Shown: positions 26,141-35,018 of the stretch, in pieces
Numbering within the stretch: the first letter of the stretch is position 1
How the letters are laid out: each line of letters begins with the position of its first letter
Origin: Gulosibacter macacae
GTDB taxonomy: Bacteria > Actinomycetota > Actinomycetes > Actinomycetales > Microbacteriaceae
Length of the DNA stretch: 64,000 nucleotides
Direction of reading: 5' to 3'
Assembly: GCF_003865375.1 (NCBI RefSeq)
Contig: NZ_RQVS01000001.1
Location: forward strand, 62,001-126,000
Position numbers and translations under genes: made by a program
The notes under the pieces: model-generated
Seen by the model: the letters and a program-made list of their open reading frames with translations, nothing else
Databases searched by the model: none
What the model was told of the DNA's origin: nothing

Positions 26141-27031
26141 ATGATCAGATTCGACCACGTCTCCAAGCTGTTCCGGGGTCAGACCGACCCCGCGCTCGAC
26201 GATGTCACGTTCGAGATTCTCCGCGGCGAGTTCGCGTTCCTCGTCGGCGCCTCCGGTTCCGGCAAGTCGACGGTGCTGCGCCACATCCTGCTCGAAGAAC
26301 ATCCCACCGAGGGGCAGGTGCACGTGCTCGGACAGGATCTGCAGAAGATCTCGCTGCGCAAAGTGCCCTTCTATCGACGCAATGTGGGCATGGTGTTTCA
26401 AGACTTCCGCCTGCTCGCGAACAAGACCGTCTTCGAGAACGTCGCTTACGCGCAGAAGGTGATCGGCAAGACCCGCGGTCAGATTCGCCAGGCCGTGCCC
26501 GAGGTGCTCAAGACCGTGGGCCTGCAGGGCAAAGAAGACCGCTTCCCGCACGAACTTTCGGGTGGTGAGCAGCAGCGCGTCGCGATCGCCCGCGCGGTGG
26601 TGAATAAGCCCGCAATTCTGCTCGCCGATGAGCCCACCGGCAACCTCGACCCGGCGACCTCGCGCGAAATCATGAAGGTGTTGCGTCGCATCAACCGCAA
26701 CGGTACGGCCGTGGTCATGGCCACCCACGATGTGTCAATCGTTGACGAGGCGAAGCAGCGCGTCATCGAGCTCGACAATGGTGCGATCGTGCGTGACGAA
26801 GAGATCGGCGTCTACACGCCCGAGATCGTCAAATACGAAGAGCCCGAAGCGCCCGACGTTGCCGCCGAACAGCCGCATCGCCAGACCATCGCCGAGGCCA
26901 TGGCCGAGCGCGTCGGCAAGCCCGACCGTCGCGGTGCCTCGGCAGCTGTCGTCGACTCGCCGACGACCCGCCTGCCCGAACATGACGACGATGTGTCTGA
27001 CTGGGCCGACGACGAAGAGGGGAGCCGCTGA
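26141..27031 (+). CDS. ftsE: Cell-division ATP-binding protein FtsE
   Basis: 296 residues. FtsE/FtsX activate peptidoglycan hydrolases at the septum. The ABC core has Walker [10 protein letters not shown], the Q-loop VFQDFRLL (the FtsE hallmark), the signature [14 protein letters not shown], Walker [13 protein letters not shown] and the switch MATHD. The core ends near residue 225. An acidic C-terminal extension of about 70 residues is typical of actinobacterial FtsE. It ends in a TGATG overlap with ftsX. Confidence 0.95.
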   Translation: MIRFDHVSKLFRGQTDPALDDVTFEILRGEFAFLVGASGSGKSTVLRHILLEEHPTEGQVHVLGQDLQKISLRKVPFYRRNVGMVFQDFRLLANKTVFENVAYAQKVIGKTRGQIRQAVPEVLKTVGLQGKEDRFPHELSGGEQQRVAIARAVVNKPAILLADEPTGNLDPATSREIMKVLRRINRNGTAVVMATHDVSIVDEAKQRVIELDNGAIVRDEEIGVYTPEIVKYEEPEAPDVAAEQPHRQTIAEAMAERVGKPDRRGASAAVVDSPTTRLPEHDDDVSDWADDEEGSR

Positions 27032-27945
27032 TGCTCGGATTCGTCATGGGCGAAATGTGGCAGGGCCTTCGACGCAACACCTCGATGGTGATTTCGGTAG
27101 TGCTCGTCACCTTCGTGTCGCTCACCTTCGTGGGCGCGGCGCTATTGCTGCAGTTCCAGATTCAGGGCATGAAGACCTATTGGTACGACCGAGCGCAGAT
27201 CGCGATCGACTTCTGTACCGATGTCTCAGCCTCGCCCGATTGCGTTGGCGGTCAGGCGACCGAAGCGCAGCGGCAGGCAGTTGAGGATGAACTCAACGGG
27301 CCAGCGCTCACGCCCTACATCGAGCGCTACTTCTTTGAATCGCAGCAGGATGCGTACGACCGCTTCGTCGAGCAATTCAAGGATGACCCGCTCGTCTCAT
27401 TCGTGAAGCCGGAGCAACTCAACGAGGCGTTCTGGATCAACCTCACGAACCCGGAAGACTCCGACATTGTGATCCAGACCATCCGCGGGATGCCCGGGGT
27501 TGAGTCGGTGACCGACCAGCGACAGTTCCTCGACTCGATCTTCGCGGTGCTCAATGGCGCCTCGGTCACCGCCTTCGCCGTCGCCATCGTCATGCTCGTC
27601 GCTGCGGTGCTCCTCGTTGCCACGACCATCCGGCTCTCGGCGTTCTCGCGGCGTCGCGAACTGCGCATCATGCGCCTCGTCGGTGCCTCGAACGGATTCA
27701 TTCAAGCCCCGTTCATCCTTGAGGGCCTGTTCGCCGGCCTCGTTGGCTCGCTACTCGCCGCTGGCACCATCCTGGCAGGCACGCACTTCTTCGTGCAGGG
27801 CTATGTGGCCCCACGCATGCCAGCGCTCCAGCTTGTGGGAGTGTGGCCGGAAGCGGTGATCGTGGCGGGCATCCTGATCGTGATGGGTGCGGGACTCGCG
27901 GCCATCGCCTCGAGCATCTCGATTCGCCGCTACCTGCGCGTCTAA
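27031..27945 (+). CDS. ftsX: Cell-division permease FtsX
   Basis: 304 residues with four spans: one near residues 21-45, then an extracellular loop of about 130 residues (residues about 50-175, containing [19 protein letters not shown]) and three C-terminal spans near 178-205, 225-250 and 275-295. The motif [25 protein letters not shown] is typical of FtsX. The extracellular loop, with two Cys ([10 protein letters not shown]), binds the hydrolase partner, in actinobacteria RipC-like proteins. Confidence 0.94.
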   Translation: MLGFVMGEMWQGLRRNTSMVISVVLVTFVSLTFVGAALLLQFQIQGMKTYWYDRAQIAIDFCTDVSASPDCVGGQATEAQRQAVEDELNGPALTPYIERYFFESQQDAYDRFVEQFKDDPLVSFVKPEQLNEAFWINLTNPEDSDIVIQTIRGMPGVESVTDQRQFLDSIFAVLNGASVTAFAVAIVMLVAAVLLVATTIRLSAFSRRRELRIMRLVGASNGFIQAPFILEGLFAGLVGSLLAAGTILAGTHFFVQGYVAPRMPALQLVGVWPEAVIVAGILIVMGAGLAAIASSISIRRYLRV

Positions 27946-27994
27946 CCAGGCGCGTCTGGGCACGCGCCACCCAGGTCGCGATAACCTGGAAGGT

Positions 27995-28471
27995 ATGCCG
28001 AAAGAACAGGGGCGAAAGGTCGTCGCGACAAATCGCAAGGCTCGACACGACTACACGATCGAGGACACGTACGAGGCCGGCATGGTCTTGCACGGAACCG
28101 AGGTGAAGGCGTTGCGTCAGGGCCGGGCGTCACTTGTCGACGGTTACGCCTATGTCGACCGCGGCGAGATGTGGCTCGATGCCGTCTACATCCCCGAGTA
28201 TTTTCAGGGCACCTGGAACAACCACGCACCGCGCCGCAAACGCAAGTTGCTGCTGCACAAGGAGCAGATCCGCAAGATTGCCGCGAAGACGCGTGAGGGC
28301 GGCTACACGATTGTGCCGCTGCAGCTCTACTTCTCTGATGGCCGCGCGAAGGTCGAACTTGGCATCGCCAAGGGTAAGAAGGAGTACGACAAGCGGCACG
28401 CCCTGCGTGAAAAGCAAGACAAGCGGGATGCAGACCGCGCCATGGCGGCGCGCAAGTACGTCGGCGAGTAG
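27995..28471 (+). CDS. smpB: SsrA-binding protein
   Basis: A 158-residue SmpB, the partner of tmRNA in ribosome rescue. ATG 27995 follows GGAAGG at 27988. It shows the family blocks [33 protein letters not shown], the OB-fold [24 protein letters not shown] and the basic C-terminal tail [19 protein letters not shown]. The ssrA gene is 2.4 kb downstream, so both partners share one locus. Confidence 0.97.
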   Translation: MPKEQGRKVVATNRKARHDYTIEDTYEAGMVLHGTEVKALRQGRASLVDGYAYVDRGEMWLDAVYIPEYFQGTWNNHAPRRKRKLLLHKEQIRKIAAKTREGGYTIVPLQLYFSDGRAKVELGIAKGKKEYDKRHALREKQDKRDADRAMAARKYVGE

Positions 28472-28498
28472 CTCGGCTCGAACGACCGGGAACCAAAA

Positions 28499-28550
28499 GA
28501 CTTCGCCCTTCTCGAGCCACCAAGTGTGGTTGGTCGAGAAGGGCGAAGTC
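28499..28550. terminator. Bidirectional terminator between smpB and the FQPEQ-repeat gene
   Basis: GACTTCGCCCTTCTCGA (28499-28515) pairs perfectly with TCGAGAAGGGCGAAGTC (28534-28550), a 17-bp stem whose loop contains a partial family A repeat (TGGTTGGTCGAG). Confidence 0.85.
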
Positions 28551-28574
28551 TGTATTGCAACCGCTGCGCCGTGC

Positions 28575-30710
28575 CTACTGGCTCAGCACCGCCGAGGCCT
28601 CAGTCTTGAGCTTGTCCTGCGAGAACTGGAAGTACTCAATGATCGAGCGGCCCGTGGTGCCGATCGAACCGACCGTCGTGTGCTCTGCATCCGGGCGACC
28701 GAGGTCGGTTTGCCAGGCGGTGTGGTCGGTGTTCCAGGCGTTTGCGACGGCAGAATCGGCGTCGGCAATCGCCTGGTCGGCAGCGGGGGCGAGGTTGTCG
28801 AGCTCGGGGTACATCGTCTCGCCTTCCTTGAGGTTCGGCTCGGTCGTTCGCAGGTGCGTGGCGATGGCCTGGAAGGCATCGGCGGTCTTGCCGTACTCGG
28901 TGGCACCGACGGCACAGGCGCCAGCGAACGCACTCATGACGCACTGCGTGTCGAAGGCGTTTGCAAGGTCGCGGTAGAAGCCCACGTAGGTGGTCTCAAT
29001 CGCGGCGGCGTAGTTCTCGCGCAGGGTCTTGTCGTAGAGGTTCACGCAACCCGAGGGCGAGGCGCAGGTCCAGTAGAGCTGGCTATCGGGGGAGTCGACG
29101 CGCTCACCGTTTGGCACGGTGCGCGAGTCGGCGAGGACGCCGTTGATGTTGTCGTTGTAGGTCTTGTAGAGGTCGGTATAGGTGCTCAGGTTGTCGCAGA
29201 GTTCGGTCATCGCGCCGAGCGTCTTGTCACTCGTCGCGAGGAAGGCGTCGGCCGCCGTGCGCTGGGTGGCGAGGCTCTCGGCCGTCGACTGCGCGGCGAC
29301 ATAGGCCTCGGATGCGGTGGCATCCTCGTCAACCGGAAGCTCGGGAATGGCGGCGTCCTGCAGCTCAGTGCGCTTCGTGCTCGCCGCCTCACGGTCGGTG
29401 CACGCGGTGCTGATTGCGGATGCATCCATCTGGTAGAACGCAGAACCCGAGAACTGCAGTGGGCCAGCAATATCGGGCTTGGTCACGATGTCGAGGTTCT
29501 CCTGGTTCCACATCGTGTTGTAGGTGTTGACCTGCGCGTTGAATTCCGCCGCCAGTTCGTCACCCTTGGCGACCTTGCCGTTGTGAATCATCACAGGGAT
29601 GAGGATGCCTGCGGCGAGAAGTGCAGCGGCACCTGCGGCGATACCGACGATGAGGCCGGTGCGCTTTTTCTTCTTGGGCTTCTCTTCGGTCTGGAAGGGC
29701 GAGACGGGGCCGCCGGGGCCCTCGGGTCCGTGGGGGCCGCCGAACTGGGGACCCTGGTGGCCCCCGAATTCGGCGCCGGGCTGGCCCTGGCCGAATTCGC
29801 CGAACTGGCCCGGCTGGCCCTGGCCGGATTGGCCGGGCTGCGCCTCGCCGAACTGTCTGGCAGCGGCATCGGCCGCCGCACCAGCGAACGCGCCGCCCTG
29901 ATCGGCGCCGGTGTACTGGTTACCGAACGGAGTGGATTGGTCACCGGGGAGTGCGGCCGGGGGAGCGCCAAAGGGTTGCTGGCCGTGGGGGGCGCTGTTG
30001 GCGAAATCGTTCGGGTTGAACGCCTCGGTCGGCTGTTCGTGACGCGCGGCGGCGGCATCCTGCTCGCTGAACTGCGCCGCGAAGCCTTCGCCGTAGGCCT
30101 GCGTCTGCTGCTCGCCGTATGAGGGCGCATCGGCGTTCGCGGCGAACCAGGCCGGCTGCTCGGGCTGAGCCGGCTCGGACGGCTCGTCGACCTGCTCCGG
30201 CTGTGCGGGCTCAAACTGTCGATCGGGCTGGAACACCGGGGTGGGCTGCTCCGCATCGGCTGGCTGCTCGGTTTCGACAGACTCCTCGGCGGGCGGCACG
30301 TTGAACTGTTGCGCGGGCTGGAACGGTGTCGGAGTATCCGACGAAGGAACCTGCTGCTCGGGCTGGAACGACTGTTCAGGCTGGAACGACTGCTCGGGCT
30401 GTTGGAACGCTGGCGGTGACTGCTCCGGCTGGAACTGCTGTTCAGGCTGGAAAACCTGGTCACCGGGCGCGGGCGCACCAAAGTCGACCTGGGGCTCGGA
30501 CGACTGCGGAGCATCCTGATTTGAGCTTGCCGGTCGGGTGCCAAACACGCCGCCGAACTGGTGACCGGCGTCGGGTGCCGGGGCCTCATTGGCCGGGGCT
30601 GGTTCGCCCTGGGCGTCGGGCTTCGGGGCCTCCCAATTAACGGCGCCCCACTGCGAGGGTGCCTGGTCGTCGGGCCGCTTGGCGTCGTTCGTGCCGTCGT
30701 TCGCGTTCAT
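28575..30710 (-). CDS. Large membrane-anchored protein with a Gln/Pro-rich FQPEQ-repeat cytoplasmic region
   Basis: 711 residues from ATG 30710, seven bases after TATTCT. Residues 1-345 are disordered and rich in Gln, Pro and Glu, with repeated FQPEQ blocks (about residues 80-130) and a Gly/Pro/Gln stretch near 290-335. A Lys run (KPKKKKR) precedes one transmembrane helix near 350-373, so the N-terminus is cytoplasmic and the C-terminal 335 or so residues are outside. That part is helical and has several cysteines (DNLSTYTDLYK, WTCASPSGCVNLYD). I do not recognise a named family. It is convergent with smpB. Confidence 0.8.
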   Translation of the reverse strand: MNANDGTNDAKRPDDQAPSQWGAVNWEAPKPDAQGEPAPANEAPAPDAGHQFGGVFGTRPASSNQDAPQSSEPQVDFGAPAPGDQVFQPEQQFQPEQSPPAFQQPEQSFQPEQSFQPEQQVPSSDTPTPFQPAQQFNVPPAEESVETEQPADAEQPTPVFQPDRQFEPAQPEQVDEPSEPAQPEQPAWFAANADAPSYGEQQTQAYGEGFAAQFSEQDAAAARHEQPTEAFNPNDFANSAPHGQQPFGAPPAALPGDQSTPFGNQYTGADQGGAFAGAAADAAARQFGEAQPGQSGQGQPGQFGEFGQGQPGAEFGGHQGPQFGGPHGPEGPGGPVSPFQTEEKPKKKKRTGLIVGIAAGAAALLAAGILIPVMIHNGKVAKGDELAAEFNAQVNTYNTMWNQENLDIVTKPDIAGPLQFSGSAFYQMDASAISTACTDREAASTKRTELQDAAIPELPVDEDATASEAYVAAQSTAESLATQRTAADAFLATSDKTLGAMTELCDNLSTYTDLYKTYNDNINGVLADSRTVPNGERVDSPDSQLYWTCASPSGCVNLYDKTLRENYAAAIETTYVGFYRDLANAFDTQCVMSAFAGACAVGATEYGKTADAFQAIATHLRTTEPNLKEGETMYPELDNLAPAADQAIADADSAVANAWNTDHTAWQTDLGRPDAEHTTVGSIGTTGRSIIEYFQFSQDKLKTEASAVLSQ

Positions 30711-30872
30711 GCGCCTAAGAATACGGTTGCCAAGCATGCATTCGGGTGAATGTGGCGACGAATCGTCCTGCAGTCGTAGGACTGTTCTTGCGATCGAGGA
30801 TGCGCTAAGATCGGTCTACTCGGCGCAAGTCGGGTGACAATTCAATAGCGTTGATGCTGTCAGCGCAGTCAC

Positions 30873-31240
30873 GGGGATGATCGGTTTCGACATTGCTCGC
30901 GAAACTGCGTGAAGCGGGTAGAGGACGCGGGGTTATCTCTTAAACGCCCCTCGCAACCAATAAGTGCCAATAACAAGCGCACTGACTTCGCCCTCGCTGC
31001 CTAAGCACCGAGCCTCGAGTCCGTCAACCTAGGTTTGCGTTCGACCTAGATCTTGGCGTCATTTTGAACGATTGCTGCGTAGTTGCGTCACAGGGCTACG
31101 TGGGACTTTAACTTTGACTGGGTTTGTCGGTCAGGCTGTTCGCCGCTACGACCGGAACCGAGTAACACATCAGGCGAACTGCACCCGGAGAAGCCGCAGG
31201 CTCACAGCGATGGACGGGGGTTCAATTCCCCCCATCTCCA
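30873..31240 (+). ncRNA. ssrA: Transfer-messenger RNA (tmRNA)
   Basis: A 368-nt tmRNA. The 5' end GGGGATG pairs with CATCTCC at 31233-31239 to form the acceptor stem; the T-arm-like GGGGGTTCAATTCCCCC is intact. The resume codon at 30966 is GCC, and the tag codes for ANNKRTDFALAA, ending in TAA at 31002-31004, with the expected actinobacterial ALAA end for protease targeting. The 5' segment GATCGGTTTCGACA is the canonical tmRNA D-arm-like start. The 3' terminal CCA is not encoded (ACGA follows). Confidence 0.97.
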
Positions 31241-31246
31241 CGAACA

Positions 31247-31297
31247 CACCACGACCCTGGTCGCCGCACGATTCGTGCGCGACTCAGGGTCGTGGTG
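31247..31297 (+). terminator. Terminator after ssrA
   Basis: CACCACGACCCTG (31247-31259) pairs with CAGGGTCGTGGTG (31285-31297), with a further inner stem GTCGCCGCACGA/TCGTGCGCGAC. GTTT follows the right arm. Confidence 0.85.
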
Positions 31298-31380
31298 CGT
31301 TTCCGAGGGGTGTCGCAGGCCAGTGCCATGCTTGGATGGGGTGCCGTGGGTTCCGGAGGCAACAGGGCAAGGAGAGTGCA

Positions 31381-33144
31381 ATGGATGAGGTCCTTGACAC
31401 CGCGGGTGCGGGTGCAGCCGCTGGCAACTCGGTCGACAAGGCTGGCCCAATCGGCTCAGCTGCACTTCAACACGCAGTGTCCACAACCCTCGTCGAAGTC
31501 ACGCCTGGCGTCGCCATCGTCTTTGGCGATGTGCCGGACGGCCTTGAACTCATCAGTCTCGACATGGTGCCGGGCTTCGATCGCGCACACCTTGCTACGA
31601 CACTCGGCTCTCTCGCAAGCGCAGGAACGATGGTCGGCAACGTTGCCGATGCAGCATCCAAAGCGCAGGGTCTCTATCGCGTCAACAAGGCGACGCTTTC
31701 GCTGTTGAACAGCGGCGGGCAAATGGCGGCCAAAGACGGCGCCCAACTTGGCGCAATCTTGAAGAACGGCAAACTCATAGCCCAGGCCCGATTTGTCCCC
31801 GTTTCTATGACTGCGGCCGCCACGATCGCGGCGGTCGGTCCGGCGATTGCCATGATCGCGCTCCAGATGCAGCTTGGCGAGATTTCCGGACTCGTACGAA
31901 CCAATATCCAGCTCACGACACAAATCCTTGAAGTCATTCGCAACGATCAGTGGGCGGAACTCGAAGGATTGGCAGGGTCGGTCGATAAGGCGGTCACAGA
32001 GGTCCGCGAGCTCGACGCGGTTACAGAATCCGTGTGGGAGCCTATCGCCGCGAGCGGCCCCAATATCGGCAAACAACTCGCGCTCTATAACAAGAATGTG
32101 GCGGACCACTTACGAGAACTCGGGAATCTGGACGGTCGCGCTCGTCGGAATTACCTCGAAATCAATGCGGCAGCAATTGTCGTTGACACGTTCGCAATGC
32201 TCCGAGCATTGCGAACCTACGCGAAGTACCAAACCATTCGAGCTGCCATCGCCAGAACACGAGGCATGAGCGACGAGAACGAAGCACGGCATTTCGAACT
32301 CATTACCCAGCAGACTCCACTTGAGATCAACTCTGCGCTTGACAAAATCAAGTCACTGATCGGGTCACTCGTGCGCGAGTTGCGAATCATCGCCGAACTT
32401 CCAGGCCGCGCTACCCTGCCTCTTTCCAAAAAACGGAAAGATGCGAAGGCGTCTCAACTGACCTCCCGTCAGCTGCTCGAAGCAATCGAGCCATTGGTCG
32501 ACATGCTTGGGCAAGTAGCCGCAGATCCAGCTGTGCCAATGACCGTGTGCGCGCCCGAGGGGCTAGACCTTGATCCCTATCTGCGCATCCTTCGGTGGTT
32601 TCTTGAAGAAGGTGAGGAACTGCTCAGCGTGGCCTTTCCCTACGAGGTGGGGGATCGCACCGTTGCTGGAATCGTGCCAGGGGTTCTCGCCAGTCGGGTT
32701 GATGCGAGCTGGGGAGCTCTTGCCCCAGGATTCGCCGGTTCTCTTGTCGAGAAGGTGGCTTCGAGCACTTTTGTTGCGGTCACTGACCGTCGGATCATTA
32801 CCGCTGACCCGAGGAACCTATTGAGCCGAGGCGAACTCGGGCCGATCTACTCGCGAGATGACGTGCGCCATGTGCGCACGCGTGTGAGCCAACGGGAGAG
32901 CGACCGGATAACGATCGACGTAACCATGGAGCACCGAGACCTCCACTTCATGTTTCCGCGCGCAGCTGATCCCGAGGACATCGATGGTGTGGCGACACTG
33001 CTCACCCAACGATCGAGTCTGGCCGGCCGGGCGGGCCATGACGCGGTTACTCAAAGCCAACAGCGAAGTCAGTTAATGGAGGACGGGTCCGAGCAGGTAA
33101 TCAGCGACCTGAATTGCGCCGATGGTCGTGCGCTTGCGCAGTGA
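31381..33144 (+). CDS. Unknown 587-residue protein with a central hydrophobic helix and PH-like C-terminal domain
   Basis: ATG 31381 follows AAGGAG and is preferred over upstream in-frame codons that lie in ssrA. Residues 1-110 contain a compact region (VEVTPGVAIVFGDVPDGLELISLD, then SLLNSGGQMAAKDGAQLGAI). A hydrophobic helix at about 142-163 (MTAAATIAAVGPAIAMIALQM) precedes a long helical region (residues about 165-420). The C-terminal part (residues about 445-550) has strands of a bacterial PH-type domain (TFVAVTDRRIITAD, then DRITIDVTMEHRDLHFMFP). I recognise no family. Base composition is visibly lower in GC than in neighbouring genes, which supports acquisition. It ends 72 bp inside the convergent GAD-like gene. 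Confidence 0.75.
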   Translation: MDEVLDTAGAGAAAGNSVDKAGPIGSAALQHAVSTTLVEVTPGVAIVFGDVPDGLELISLDMVPGFDRAHLATTLGSLASAGTMVGNVADAASKAQGLYRVNKATLSLLNSGGQMAAKDGAQLGAILKNGKLIAQARFVPVSMTAAATIAAVGPAIAMIALQMQLGEISGLVRTNIQLTTQILEVIRNDQWAELEGLAGSVDKAVTEVRELDAVTESVWEPIAASGPNIGKQLALYNKNVADHLRELGNLDGRARRNYLEINAAAIVVDTFAMLRALRTYAKYQTIRAAIARTRGMSDENEARHFELITQQTPLEINSALDKIKSLIGSLVRELRIIAELPGRATLPLSKKRKDAKASQLTSRQLLEAIEPLVDMLGQVAADPAVPMTVCAPEGLDLDPYLRILRWFLEEGEELLSVAFPYEVGDRTVAGIVPGVLASRVDASWGALAPGFAGSLVEKVASSTFVAVTDRRIITADPRNLLSRGELGPIYSRDDVRHVRTRVSQRESDRITIDVTMEHRDLHFMFPRAADPEDIDGVATLLTQRSSLAGRAGHDAVTQSQQRSQLMEDGSEQVISDLNCADGRALAQ

Positions 33145-33633
33145 TTCAACGGTGCCGGGGCCGCCCGCTGCGGGGAACGGCGTGAACACGAGCGACTCTT
33201 CCAGCTCAGGTTGCCCGAGCGGTTCGACCCCAGCAGGGAACAAATCGTAGGCAAGCACGCGCGAGAGGTGCTTTGGTCCAGCCTGGATAGCGAGATTCAT
33301 GAAGGTATTCAGCGTTGGGCCAAGGCCTCGGATGCGATGCTCACGAAAGATCACTGCAGCAAGCCCATCGTCGCCCTCCCAAGCGATCAAGTCTGCGAAA
33401 CCCGTGGTCATGATGGGAACTGCGATGCCCGCACCAGTGACCTTGCCGATGCAACCGCCGATCGCCTGTTCGTACTCGCGCGGATTGATGAACCGCACAA
33501 ACCCACTCGCAAACGTGCCGTATCCATAGTGTTCCCAGTACTCGATGAGTTCGGCTGGCACGCGGTCGCGGTACTCGTCGATGACTTCAGGCTCGACTGG
33601 ACCAGCCGGCACGAAGTCGGGGATCTCGATCAT
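33073..33633 (-). CDS. GAD-like/DUF1851-like domain protein
   Basis: 186 residues from ATG 33633; the in-frame region upstream lacks a convincing start. The sequence VIDEYRDRVPAELIEYWEHYGYGTFASGFVRFINPREYEQ is the SMI1/GAD-like pattern of a small alpha/beta domain. TTGFADLIAWEGDDGLAAVIFREHRI and FMNLAIQAGPKHLSRV follow, the usual DUF1851 continuation. Members include immunity proteins such as Tdi1 that neutralise secreted toxins, but many have no known role. It overlaps the end of the 587-residue protein gene by 72 bp, tail to tail. Confidence 0.65.
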   Translation of the reverse strand: MIEIPDFVPAGPVEPEVIDEYRDRVPAELIEYWEHYGYGTFASGFVRFINPREYEQAIGGCIGKVTGAGIAVPIMTTGFADLIAWEGDDGLAAVIFREHRIRGLGPTLNTFMNLAIQAGPKHLSRVLAYDLFPAGVEPLGQPELEESLVFTPFPAAGGPGTVESLRKRTTIGAIQVADYLLGPVLH

Positions 33634-33688
33634 TCGGCCAAGGTAGTTCGAGTAGGCGAGGAATTGCCTTGAACTTGAGACCGCGAGG

Positions 33689-34117
33689 CTATCGAGTCGA
33701 GTGGCGCCAAGGGTTGATGACAGCAACATCCATGGGATTGAAGTCGGCAACATTGCGGGTCACGACTACGAGTCCTCTGGACAGTGCTGTTGCCGCGATT
33801 AATGCGTCGCGTTCGGGCCGCGGATCCGGCACATGAAGTCGGGCTGCATGGCGTGCGACCGAAATATCGACTGGAATAATGCGCCCGTCAAACACGTCGA
33901 GCAGGTGACTTTCGAGCCATGCTTGGATGCGCTTGGCCTGCGCCGCGTCTCGGCGGGCGAGCCGAGAAATACCCAGCTCGATCTCGAGCACGGTAATTAC
34001 TGAAATCCCAAGATCGGACGGGTTGCGTTCTGCCACCCACGTTCGAACTCCCGCGTCAGCGCGCTGCTCAGATTTGCGCAATTCGCTGACGACATTGGTG
34101 TCGAGCAGATACCTCAC
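33689..34117 (-). CDS. vapC: PIN-domain ribonuclease toxin (VapC-type)
   Basis: 142 residues. The acidic active site of PIN nucleases is intact: D6 (LLDTNVVSELRK), E45 (TVLEIELGI), D104 (RDALIAATA) and D125 (TRNVADFN). Length matches VapC toxins, which cleave tRNA or rRNA. It starts at ATG 34117, overlapping the antitoxin stop by 4 bp (ATGA), so translation is coupled. The antitoxin is of Phd/YefM type rather than VapB; such PIN partners are common. Confidence 0.9.
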   Translation of the reverse strand: MRYLLDTNVVSELRKSEQRADAGVRTWVAERNPSDLGISVITVLEIELGISRLARRDAAQAKRIQAWLESHLLDVFDGRIIPVDISVARHAARLHVPDPRPERDALIAATALSRGLVVVTRNVADFNPMDVAVINPWRHSTR

Positions 34118-34353
34118 AGCTGGGGTACCTGCAAATTCAGGTCAAGGGTTTCGAAGTCCAAGTCGATGTCATCGTCCATGCTCATACGGTTAACGAGGTC
34201 GTTGCCGTCCTCGCGTAGTCGGTCATATTCCTTGATTGAGAGCAACACGAAGGCCGGTTTGCCGCGGTCGGTAATGATGACCGGTCCATGTGTTGCTTCT
34301 CGCTTTGCCGCGCTCACATCTTGATTGAATTCGCGTGCGCTCATGCTGGTCAT
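34114..34353 (-). CDS. Phd/YefM-family antitoxin
   Basis: 79 residues with AAGGAGG upstream of ATG 34353; a second ATG at 34344 is possible. The N-terminal fold is Phd/YefM: MSAREFNQDVSAAKREATHGPVIITDRGKPAFVLLSI, which binds DNA as a dimer. The C-terminal tail (residues about 55-79, DLVNRMSMDDDIDLDFETLDL) is acidic and would wrap the toxin. It overlaps the toxin gene by ATGA and lies next to a perfect operator palindrome, so autoregulation is expected. Confidence 0.9.
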   Translation of the reverse strand: MTSMSAREFNQDVSAAKREATHGPVIITDRGKPAFVLLSIKEYDRLREDGNDLVNRMSMDDDIDLDFETLDLNLQVPQL

Positions 34354-34367
34354 CGCTCAGCCTCCTT

Positions 34368-34383
34368 GTAGGTACGTACCTAC
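34368..34383. promoter_or_regulatory. Antitoxin operator palindrome
   Basis: GTAGGTACGTACCTAC is a perfect 16-bp palindrome just upstream of the antitoxin's Shine-Dalgarno sequence. It contains GTAC repeats as in Phd/YefM operators. Binding by the antitoxin is inferred. Confidence 0.8.
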
Positions 34384-34476
34384 TTTACTCACGGACTCTC
34401 AATTGGACAAGGCCACTCGAGGCGTGGGGAAGCCTCGAAGTGTCTCGACAAGCCAGGGAGCGCTCATGGGTGCGCG

Positions 34477-34860
34477 CTAATGCGTGCCGCGCAGGTAAAA
34501 CCAGCGGCCGCCTTCGCGTACGAACTCACTCACCTCGTGGAGCACGCCGCGGTCGCCGTCCTGCGACCAGCGGGCTTCGAATTCGACCACGCCCTCGCGG
34601 TCGAACGGGCCACCCGCTGAGGTGGCGAGCACGTCGAGGCGGCGCCAGCGCATCCCTGCTTCGAATTCGAGGTCGCTGGGACGGGTCGATGCATGCCAGG
34701 TGGCCAGTAGGTAGTCAGCGTCACCAACGGCAAAGGCACTGTAGCGCGAGCGCATGAGGGCCTCGGCCGTCGGTGCCGTCTCGCCGCGATGCCATCGTGC
34801 GCAACATTCGCCGTAGACGAGGCCGGTGCCGCAGGGGCATCTGGATGCATCAGTGATCAT
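34477..34860 (-). CDS. ychJ: YchJ-family SEC-C domain protein
   Basis: 127 residues. The N-terminal Cys-rich knuckle RCPCGTGLVYGECCARWHRGE is the SEC-C-type zinc motif. APTAEALMRSRYSAFAVGDADYLLATWH, the UPF0225/YchJ signature, follows with the conserved W of FEARW and a C-terminal FYLRG. The family is conserved and of unknown function. TACCAT lies seven bases before ATG 34860. Confidence 0.9.
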   Translation of the reverse strand: MITDASRCPCGTGLVYGECCARWHRGETAPTAEALMRSRYSAFAVGDADYLLATWHASTRPSDLEFEAGMRWRRLDVLATSAGGPFDREGVVEFEARWSQDGDRGVLHEVSEFVREGGRWFYLRGTH

Positions 34861-34915
34861 GCGGGGAATGGTACGCGGTCAGTCATCCCGTCCTAAGCGC
34901 CATCAGGATGCAGGC

Positions 34916-34981
34916 ATCCCGCAATACTGCGGGATAGGGCGATCTGGATGACTTCCAGGCACCTGCCAACTCGACAGGTGC
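34916..34981. other. Two hairpins in the ychJ-aroQ divergent gap
   Basis: ATCCCGCA/TGCGGGAT (34916-34923 and 34928-34935) and GCACCTG/CAGGTGC (34959-34965 and 34975-34981) flank the upstream region of both genes. They may act as regulator sites, but no known operator is recognised. Confidence 0.4.
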
Positions 34982-35018
34982 AGGCAATGGTCACCCCACA
35001 CGCCGGTAGCATCAGAGC

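Noticed and set aside
31240-34440. att repeat of the ssrA 3' end marking an integrated island
   Set aside because: No second copy of the tmRNA end (TTCAATTCCCCCCATCTCC) was found before ychJ, and no integrase is present, so only an accessory segment is claimed.
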